Positions 14,462-19,617 of a stretch of DNA of 19,617 nt are shown piece by piece. The position numbers and the translations under genes were made by a program. The first letter of the stretch is position 1. Each line of letters starts with the position of its first letter. The stretch is taken from assembly GCA_022565135.1 (NCBI GenBank), contig JADFKA010000004.1:1-19617 (forward strand), in the 5' to 3' direction. The notes below the pieces were generated by a model that had not been told where the DNA came from, did no database searches, and was given only the letters and a program-made list of their open reading frames with translations. This DNA is from Pseudomonadota bacterium (GTDB lineage: Bacteria; Pseudomonadota; Gammaproteobacteria; Steroidobacterales; Woeseiaceae).

Positions 14462-16012
14462 ATGCGCCTGGGCGCCCTCGCTTCCGCATCCGGCGATCCA
14501 CTGGCTGGCGGTCTCAAAGGTATCGAGAAGGAGTCGTTACGCATTGATGCTAGCGGAGACTTGTCGCGCACAGTCCATCCAGTTGCGCTCGGCTCGGCAC
14601 TCACCAATCGATTCATCACAACGGATTTCTCAGAGGCGCTGCTGGAATTCATTACACCTGCGTTCGCCAATACATGGGAGTCCCTGCATTTTCTTTGTGA
14701 CATTCATCAGTTCACCTATAAACGACTGGAAAATGAATTGCTCTGGATCACAAGTATGCCGTGTCGCGTGCCTGCTGATTCGCTGGTTCCTCTAGCGCGT
14801 TATGGCACCTCGAATGTCGGGCAGATGAAAACGATTTATCGGCGTGGACTCGGTTACCGATATGGCAGACACATGCAGACTATCGCCGGTGTGCACTTCA
14901 ATTACTCATTGCCAGACCAGTTTTGGCTCGAGTACCGAGAAGTCGTTGGCGATCGACAGAGCGACGATCAGTTTCGATCTGAACAATATCTCGGCCTCGT
15001 TCGAAATTTCAGGCGCTTCGGCTGGCTCGTCTTATATCTTTGCGGAGCATCGCCAGCGATGTGCAAATCGTTCGCAGGCAACGCCGACGTGAAAATGGCC
15101 GCATTGAATGAAGAGACCTGGTATGAACCATACGGTACATCGCTGCGCATGAGCGATCTCGGCTACAGCAATCAAAATCAGGCGCGTATCAACATTTCCC
15201 TCAATAGCCTGGACGAATACATTCGCGACCTTGACAGGGCAATCAGAACGCCCGAGCCAGCGTACAAGCACATCGGCGTGAAAGTTGATGGAGAGTATCG
15301 GCAATTGAATACCAATCGATTGCAGATCGAAAATGAATACTACAGTCCCGTCAGACCAAAGCGTGTTGCGAAGTCCGGCGAGCGCCCTACAACAGCCCTG
15401 CGGCGAGATGGCATCGAATACGTCGAGATTCGCTCGCTTGATATCAACGTCAACGATCCTGCCGGAATTAACCAGAATACAATGCGCTTCGTCGAAGCGT
15501 TTCTTATCTATTGTCTCGTCGAAGACAGCCCGCCTCTCAATGACAGTTCACTGCAAGAAACCAGGCGCAATCATGTGGGAACAGCTACGCAAGGACGGGA
15601 TCCGGAATTTCAATTACAGCGTGGCAGTGATGCAGTGGCGCTGAAAACCTGGGCGGGCGAGATACTCGCAAATGTAATTGCTATTGCCGAGTTGATCGAC
15701 GCAGGAGAGGGGGGTGACAGCTACGTTCAGGCGGTACGGATGATGCAATCGATGGTGGATCACCCGGACACAACGCCGTCGGCGCGTTTGCTTGACGAAC
15801 TGCGTAATGCCAACTGCAGTTTCTTCGACTTTGCATTATCGGTTGCACAAAGCCACAAAGATTATTTCGCGTCAATTCCGCCGCTGTCAAAGGATCGACA
15901 ACGGCAATTTGATGTCGAGGTGGCACGATCTCTTGAACAGCAGAGTGAAATCGAAGCAAACGACAAGATCAGTCTGGAAGATTACCTGGCCGCGTACTTC
16001 AGCTCGGGCTAG
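14462..16012 (+). CDS. gshA: Glutamate-cysteine ligase
   Basis: Makes gamma-glutamylcysteine from Glu, Cys and ATP, the first step of glutathione synthesis. At 516 residues it matches the gamma-proteobacterial GshA (518 in E. coli). Recognised blocks are LKGIEKESLRI (18-28), TTDFSEALLEFITP, YRYGRHMQTIAGVHFNYS, RFGWLVLYLCGASPA, GTSLRMSDLGYSNQNQARI, QIENEYYSPVRPKR and EYVEIRSLDINVNDPAGI. The ATG at 14462 has AGGGA six bases upstream and gives the usual N-terminus; a TTG at 14444 is open but has only a weak ribosome site. It is monocistronic as far as visible, followed by an inverted repeat and a convergent gene. Confidence 0.97.
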   Translation: MRLGALASASGDPLAGGLKGIEKESLRIDASGDLSRTVHPVALGSALTNRFITTDFSEALLEFITPAFANTWESLHFLCDIHQFTYKRLENELLWITSMPCRVPADSLVPLARYGTSNVGQMKTIYRRGLGYRYGRHMQTIAGVHFNYSLPDQFWLEYREVVGDRQSDDQFRSEQYLGLVRNFRRFGWLVLYLCGASPAMCKSFAGNADVKMAALNEETWYEPYGTSLRMSDLGYSNQNQARINISLNSLDEYIRDLDRAIRTPEPAYKHIGVKVDGEYRQLNTNRLQIENEYYSPVRPKRVAKSGERPTTALRRDGIEYVEIRSLDINVNDPAGINQNTMRFVEAFLIYCLVEDSPPLNDSSLQETRRNHVGTATQGRDPEFQLQRGSDAVALKTWAGEILANVIAIAELIDAGEGGDSYVQAVRMMQSMVDHPDTTPSARLLDELRNANCSFFDFALSVAQSHKDYFASIPPLSKDRQRQFDVEVARSLEQQSEIEANDKISLEDYLAAYFSSG

Positions 16013-16071
16013 GGAACCTCTGATCTTTTCAAGAACTCGTAATTTGCATGCAGAATAAATCAGCGGGTTCC
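16013..16071. repeat. Inverted repeat between convergent gshA and aminotransferase genes
   Basis: GGAACC (16013-16018) and GGTTCC (16066-16071) pair, and CTGAT/ATCAG just inside extend the stem after a small mismatch; the loop is about 36 bases. It starts one base after the gshA stop and ends five bases before the aminotransferase stop. It may be a terminator for both strands or a remnant of a repetitive palindromic element; there is no T-run directly after the stem. Confidence 0.35.
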
Positions 16072-16075
16072 TGAT

Positions 16076-16975
16076 TCAAAACGGCAGCGGCGTACCGTGT
16101 TCGAATGCAAATTTGCGGTAAAGCTGTTGCAATTTTCTTGTAAGTTCGCCGACGCAGCCGTCGCCAATCATACGACCATCAGCTTCAAGAATCGGCGTTA
16201 GTTCGCCCATTGTTCCAGTCGTAAATACTTCATCCGCTGTGTATACCTCGCTCAATGAGAGTTTGCACTCCCGCGCAGGAATCAGTTGTTCCGCACAAAT
16301 ATCCAAAATTGTTTGTCGAGTCAAACCGGGCAAACATGCATCGGCGTACGGCGTGCTGAGCGCGCCGCCGCTCACAACGAAAATATTGGTGTCGTTTGTT
16401 TCCGCAACAAAACCGTCAATGTCGAGCATTATTGCGCTGTCCACCGCTGCAACGTTCGCTTCGATCGAAGCAAGGATGTTGTTGAGCAGATTGTTATGGT
16501 GAATCTTGGAGTCGAGACATTGCGGCGTATTGCGGCGTATTGCGGCCGTAATAACGCGAATGCCATTGTCGGAATACACCGGCGGCTTCCACTCGGCAAG
16601 TACAATCAGTGTACAGCCGGACTGGTTGAATCGGGGATTCATGCCGGATGTAACTTTCTCGCCTCGAGTCAGTGTCAGGCGAATATGCGCGTTGTCGCGC
16701 ATGCCATTTGCCTCGAGTGTGGAAAAGATGGCTTCGCGAATCTCTGCGGACGGTGGCACCGCTGCAAAGGCGAGCGCCTTGGCCGAGTTCTGCAGTCGTG
16801 CAAGATGTTCATTCAAAGCCGCGATGCGTCCTTTGTAAATTCGCAAACCCTCCCAGACCGCGTCGCCGCCTTGCACGACACTGTCAAATACCGACACTTT
16901 TGCCTCGGCACGCGGCAGGAGCTCGCCGTCGACGAACACAATAATGTCTTTATTTCGAGAATCCGGGATGTTCAA
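16076..16975 (-). CDS. Class IV (branched-chain-like) aminotransferase
   Basis: A 299-residue PLP-dependent fold-type IV transaminase, family of IlvE, D-amino acid aminotransferase and ADC lyase. The N-terminal block AKVSVFDSVVQGGDAVWEGL, the PLP lysine K157 in LDSKIHHNNLLNN, E192 in FVAETNDTNIF and the phosphate-binding TTGTMGEL near 252-259 are all present. It does not have the length or wording of E. coli IlvE. From memory it is strikingly like the C-terminal half of the plant branched-chain aminotransferase-like proteins (for instance At3g05190), sharing VSVFDSVVQGGD and LDSKIHHNNLLNNILA. The start is TTG, two bases after the stop of the preceding sulfotransferase-like gene, with only a weak ribosome site, so translation is probably coupled. 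Substrate unknown. Confidence 0.9.
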   Translation of the reverse strand: MNIPDSRNKDIIVFVDGELLPRAEAKVSVFDSVVQGGDAVWEGLRIYKGRIAALNEHLARLQNSAKALAFAAVPPSAEIREAIFSTLEANGMRDNAHIRLTLTRGEKVTSGMNPRFNQSGCTLIVLAEWKPPVYSDNGIRVITAAIRRNTPQCLDSKIHHNNLLNNILASIEANVAAVDSAIMLDIDGFVAETNDTNIFVVSGGALSTPYADACLPGLTRQTILDICAEQLIPARECKLSLSEVYTADEVFTTGTMGELTPILEADGRMIGDGCVGELTRKLQQLYRKFAFEHGTPLPF

Positions 16976-16977
16976 CT

Positions 16978-17715
16978 TTAAGTACCGTGATTGCTGCTTC
17001 GAATCGCACAGGCGAATAGCCTGTCATACCATGGTTTGCATTCGACAAGCAGCGGTTTAAGCGCAGCAGGAAATCCGGCCTTCGGCTCGTAAGCTTTAAA
17101 TCCCGTGCTCCGGTGCAAGGCGTGATACCAATACGGAGCCCAGACGCCATCCTCGGCGCGTGCTCCGGCGGTCCAGTGCAACATGTTTTTGCTGAAGGCC
17201 AGACCAAGATGAGCGCAGAGTTTCCGCAGCACACCCTCCGGATCCAGTAATAATTCACGGGAATCGATAATGGCTGGATCCTGGCCCGAATTAAGGAGGT
17301 CGGAATACAGCTCCCATTGTTGTCGCAGGCCTGTGTCGGCCAGTTCGGCTTGCGGCACCTGGATCGTCAAAGACGGCAACATTTCCTCCGGATCGCGAAT
17401 CAGCAAAATATTGCACGTCCGCGTGAGAAATCCCAGATCCAATGCGATGAGATGATGCGCCATGTGCTTGAAAAAGTGATGCCTTGAATCGTCACGGGCC
17501 TGTGCAGCGAGCAAATCGTGCATGACGCTATCGCCATTGCAGTTCATGCTCGCGAGTACCTGTTCGCGCCCGGGGTGATCGGCGCCTGAAACGCGAAGAT
17601 AGTGGCCATACAGCGGTTCATCGACAACCAGGACATCTTCGCGCTGCGCGAAACTGTACATCAGGGCCGTCGAAACGGTTCGCGGACCCGACCAGAGGCA
17701 GATTGGTTTTGGCAC
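16978..17715 (-). CDS. P-loop sulfotransferase-like protein
   Basis: A 245-residue sulfotransferase-fold protein. The 5'-phosphosulfate/P-loop-like segment is LWSGPRTVSTALMYSF (7-22). VVDEPLYGHYLRVSGA follows, a 3'-phosphate-type strand is ILLIRDPEEMLPS, and a family-specific C-terminal block reads HWTAGARAEDGVWAPYWYHA. Classical PAPS-dependent Lys is not evident at the P-loop (Arg12 instead), so sulfotransfer itself is uncertain. I recognise the same blocks in the N-terminal half of plant branched-chain aminotransferase-like fusion proteins. The start is GTG with no clear ribosome site; no ATG is available upstream in frame. It is the first gene of a two-gene operon with the aminotransferase. 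Confidence 0.85.
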   Translation of the reverse strand: MPKPICLWSGPRTVSTALMYSFAQREDVLVVDEPLYGHYLRVSGADHPGREQVLASMNCNGDSVMHDLLAAQARDDSRHHFFKHMAHHLIALDLGFLTRTCNILLIRDPEEMLPSLTIQVPQAELADTGLRQQWELYSDLLNSGQDPAIIDSRELLLDPEGVLRKLCAHLGLAFSKNMLHWTAGARAEDGVWAPYWYHALHRSTGFKAYEPKAGFPAALKPLLVECKPWYDRLFACAIRSSNHGT

Positions 17716-17903
17716 GATCTGTGGCTCAACATTTAGACTGCATGGGCTCGCGGATTGTACAGGGCGAGTAGCCCTTGCGAAAATCCTTGCAATTTAAGTG
17801 CTTACGAGAGTGCCTAACGCACGAAAAGGGACATTTGTTGTGCGCCCCGTCACAATTTGACAGGTCGACGGTGTGAGGGAGGCGCCACTAAACTAAACTT
17901 ACA

Positions 17904-17936
17904 GGGCAGCGCCGGGTTTGCCGGCGTATTGCCCCG
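17904..17936 (+). promoter_or_regulatory. Stem-loop in the leader of the tandem envelope genes
   Basis: CGCCGG (17910-17915) and CCGGCG (17921-17926) close a GTTTG loop, and GGGCA (17904-17908) with TGCCC (17930-17934) add an outer stem. It ends about 20 bases before the TTG start and just before the TGGAA ribosome site, so it could affect translation. No T-run, hence not a terminator. The rest of the 239-base gap (17716-17954) has a TTGACA box at 17857-17862 without a matching -10. Confidence 0.4.
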
Positions 17937-17954
17937 AATTAATGGAATAGCAAA

Positions 17955-18527
17955 TTGTTCAAGAGCTTCATTGCTGGAATTCTTCTTGGCGTAGCACTCG
18001 GTGTTGCGGCGTTGTATTACGTGCCCGCGGTTGATCAAGTTCGTGAGCAATCGATGATTGAGGTAAAGCCGAACGGTGGCAACACCGAATCGTTTCATAT
18101 CAACGTACCAATAGACCGCATTATGGTTGGCGCGCCAAACCAGCAGGTCGCATTGCCGCTTGGTCTTGAGTGGCCGTCCAACAATCTTTTTGCCGGCATT
18201 CGAGCCGAGCTTTTCAAGATTCGCAATGCCAAAGATATTGTGGTCGGGGTCGCGAGCAGAGTCGCTGCGAGCGGTGGTGAGCGCGGTGACATCATCGAGT
18301 GGGTTCTGCACCTGCCTGCTCGTGGCTCGGTGTATCTGACGATGCAGCCCGAGGCGGTCATTGGTGGCTATCGAGTAGGCGAGCTGCGGGCAGGGACCCG
18401 GGAATTTTCGTTATTGCAGGGGCAGGTAACGGAACGCTGGATCGTAGATACAGCGGCGTCTGACGATGCGACCGCCGGGCGGATCGAGCTCAAGACCGAA
18501 TTTGTCGGCCGCCTGGAAGACCAATGA
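17955..18527 (+). CDS. Single-anchor envelope protein of unknown function, paralog 1
   Basis: A 190-residue protein I cannot name. An N-terminal membrane anchor or signal (about 4-24, IAGILLGVALGVAALYYVP) is followed by a probably periplasmic, beta-rich domain. A central block (about 80-128) ends in IIEWVLHLPARGSVYLTM, a pattern shared with the next gene (VWHIYLPGRGSLFI). The start is TTG with TGGAA about eight bases upstream. The last four bases overlap the next gene as ATGA, so both are made together, probably as partners. The gene is divergent from the sulfotransferase-like gene. Confidence 0.75.
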   Translation: MFKSFIAGILLGVALGVAALYYVPAVDQVREQSMIEVKPNGGNTESFHINVPIDRIMVGAPNQQVALPLGLEWPSNNLFAGIRAELFKIRNAKDIVVGVASRVAASGGERGDIIEWVLHLPARGSVYLTMQPEAVIGGYRVGELRAGTREFSLLQGQVTERWIVDTAASDDATAGRIELKTEFVGRLEDQ

Positions 18528-19285
18528 TGAAATATGTGATCTCTTTGATTATCGGTATGCTGGTCGGTATCGCGGCGCTGGTCTTGATGTTGTATTTCAA
18601 CCCGTTGACGTCGCAGAACAAGCTATCGCCGTTGTCTGTGACCGACAATGACGTGATCACGCTCCATTATTCCGCCGTAGCGCAGGACTCGCTGATCTAC
18701 ACGAATGACGGCGAGTCACAAGTCGACCCACATCCCATCAAGGTGTTGCAGCTCTGGGAGCCGGCTATCCGCCTGACCAGGGCCATGGCAACAGTGCTAT
18801 TGGACAGTCGCGGCCAGACTGCCGGCATCGGCATCAAGTTCTCGTCTGATTCGGAGAGCAGCAACATTCTGGACGGCGCGGCCATTGTCGATAGCGTCTG
18901 GCATATCTATTTACCTGGGCGCGGCAGTCTCTTTATCGGACAATCTGAAAACTACTGGAGTTATCTGCGCAAAGTTGTAATTCCTGCGTACAGGAGTTCA
19001 GGCGACAACTGGCGCGGGACATGGTATGGCAATATCACGTCGGGCCCTGGCGCGCTCGGTACGGCGAGAGTCGTCGGCGGTAGCGGCGATTTCAGCGGTA
19101 TCGACACCGAAGCCGTTGAGGCGCTTTCGGCAAAAGCCTATTCTGTCGAACTGGGTCCGGTCGCAATAGATGGCGAGCTGTTGATCGAGATTCCGCGCAG
19201 GGGCGAGCCTGACAACGCAGCGACTGAAGAGAGCATCGGGAGCCTGCGCATAGATCCGCCTGACGAACCGTCATACAGCCTGTAG
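18524..19285 (+). CDS. Single-anchor envelope protein of unknown function, paralog 2
   Basis: A 253-residue protein similar in plan to its upstream neighbour. Membrane anchor at about 4-25 (YVISLIIGMLVGIAALVLML), then a beta-rich domain containing SVWHIYLPGRGSLFIGQ (124-140). It is longer than paralog 1: the block GTWYGNITSGPGALGTARVV, continuing to GGSGDFSGI (165-193), has the Gly/Ser-rich look of small beta-barrel proteins. An acidic, proline-rich tail ends in PSYSL. The start could equally be the second ATG (18527). Its 3' end overlaps the convergent transporter gene by 15 bases. Function unknown. Confidence 0.78.
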   Translation: MMKYVISLIIGMLVGIAALVLMLYFNPLTSQNKLSPLSVTDNDVITLHYSAVAQDSLIYTNDGESQVDPHPIKVLQLWEPAIRLTRAMATVLLDSRGQTAGIGIKFSSDSESSNILDGAAIVDSVWHIYLPGRGSLFIGQSENYWSYLRKVVIPAYRSSGDNWRGTWYGNITSGPGALGTARVVGGSGDFSGIDTEAVEALSAKAYSVELGPVAIDGELLIEIPRRGEPDNAATEESIGSLRIDPPDEPSYSL

Positions 19286-19617
19286 CGGCCAAAGAATAGG
19301 TAGCAGCACCATGACGGTGATGAATACGACAATCGTCAACGGCACACCGACTTTGAGATAATCCACGAATCGGTATCCGCCGGGACCCATTACGAGAATA
19401 TTTGCCGGATGTGATATTGGACTCGTAAAGCTCGCGGACGCGGCCATCGCCACTGCCATCATCGCAGTCTCGGGCGCCAGCCCCATATCTGCCATTGCCG
19501 ATAGCACGATCGGCGACATGAGTACAACCAGCGCAGCGGTTGGGATGATCATCGTCGCCATCGCCGTGAGAATGTAGAGGCCCATGATGACCGGCCATGG
19601 GCCCGCATCTCCCAGCA
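19271..19617 (-). CDS. SLC13-family (DASS) transporter, C-terminal fragment
   Basis: The last 114 residues of a membrane transporter whose start lies past the right edge. Strongly hydrophobic helices alternate with signature blocks: GLYILTAMATMIIPTAALVV, MMAVAMAASASFTSPISHPA and NILVMGPGGYRFVDYLKVG, then a final helix ending LPILWPLQAV. These match the C-terminal repeat of SLC13/CitT-type sodium:anion symporters, often with TrkA-C domains in the middle of the protein. The usual SNN/SNT substrate motif is replaced by IPTAA here, and the second repeat reads SHPAN. Substrate (sulfate, dicarboxylate or other) cannot be told from the fragment. Confidence 0.85.
   Translation of the reverse strand, partial: LGDAGPWPVIMGLYILTAMATMIIPTAALVVLMSPIVLSAMADMGLAPETAMMAVAMAASASFTSPISHPANILVMGPGGYRFVDYLKVGVPLTIVVFITVMVLLPILWPLQAV

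Noticed and set aside
14254..14703. Upstream extension of the bactofilin frame
   Set aside because: It lies antisense to the 5' part of gshA and has no family resemblance; the ribosome site supports 14253.
16519..16549. 10-base tandem repeat (ATTGCGGCGT, about three copies) inside the aminotransferase gene
   Set aside because: The encoded stretch AAIRRNTPQCLDSK aligns in length with recalled homologs, so it is not an expansion or frameshift; coincidental Ile/Arg codons explain it.
1..19617. CRISPR arrays, tRNA or rRNA genes, transposases, phage genes
   Set aside because: I looked for regularly spaced repeats, cloverleaf-like sequences and transposase or integrase motifs on both strands and found none.

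Overview
This window looks like chromosomal DNA of a gammaproteobacterium outside the enteric group. The support is an E. coli-type long FadE, a gamma-type GshA of nearly the E. coli length, and a complete phage-shock locus with PspF and a sigma-54 promoter. The small-protein and ECF/anti-sigma types suggest marine or sediment lineages such as Woeseiales or Steroidobacterales, but that placement is inference. I see no tRNA, rRNA, CRISPR array or insertion sequence. Genes are tightly packed, with many 4-base overlaps, and several starts appear to be TTG or GTG.

Layout: (1) 1-4671 is all on the minus strand. It reads, in transcription order, ECF sigma factor and membrane partner (4-base overlap), malate dehydrogenase, and FadE acyl-CoA dehydrogenase, whose C-terminus lies beyond the left edge. 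(2) 4834-7457, plus strand: a promoter overlapped by a perfect inverted repeat, a 73-residue membrane or exported small protein, a strong intrinsic terminator, then a GntR/YtrA-type regulator, an ABC ATPase and an ABC-2 permease with overlapping ends. (3) 7496-10569: pspF diverges from pspA-pspB-pspC-pspC2-small coiled-coil protein, with PspF-type upstream sites and a sigma-54 (-24/-12) promoter between them. (4) 10610-14253, minus strand: a small cysteine-containing exported protein, a large HAMP-PAS-GGDEF-EAL protein and a bactofilin. (5) 14462-16012, plus strand: gshA. (6) 16076-17715, minus strand: a P-loop sulfotransferase-like gene followed two bases later by a class IV aminotransferase. 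(7) 17955-19285, plus strand: two tandem, apparently homologous single-anchor envelope proteins of unknown function. (8) 19271 to the right edge, minus strand: the C-terminus of an SLC13-type transporter, overlapping the preceding gene tail to tail.

How the genes work together: FadE and malate dehydrogenase are central carbon and fatty-acid catabolism. The ECF pair, the GntR-ABC cassette and the Psp locus are three separate envelope-linked control systems in about 6 kb. The strongest lead is the sulfotransferase-like/aminotransferase pair: its two proteins resemble, in the same order, the two halves of a single plant protein annotated as 'branched-chain aminotransferase-like'. That suggests an undescribed two-component enzyme system. 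Other leads are the autoregulatory-looking palindrome at the small-protein promoter, direct repeats matching one arm of the CIRCE operator before mdh, paired AT-rich dyads upstream of the GGDEF-EAL gene, and the duplicated PspC/PspB modules.
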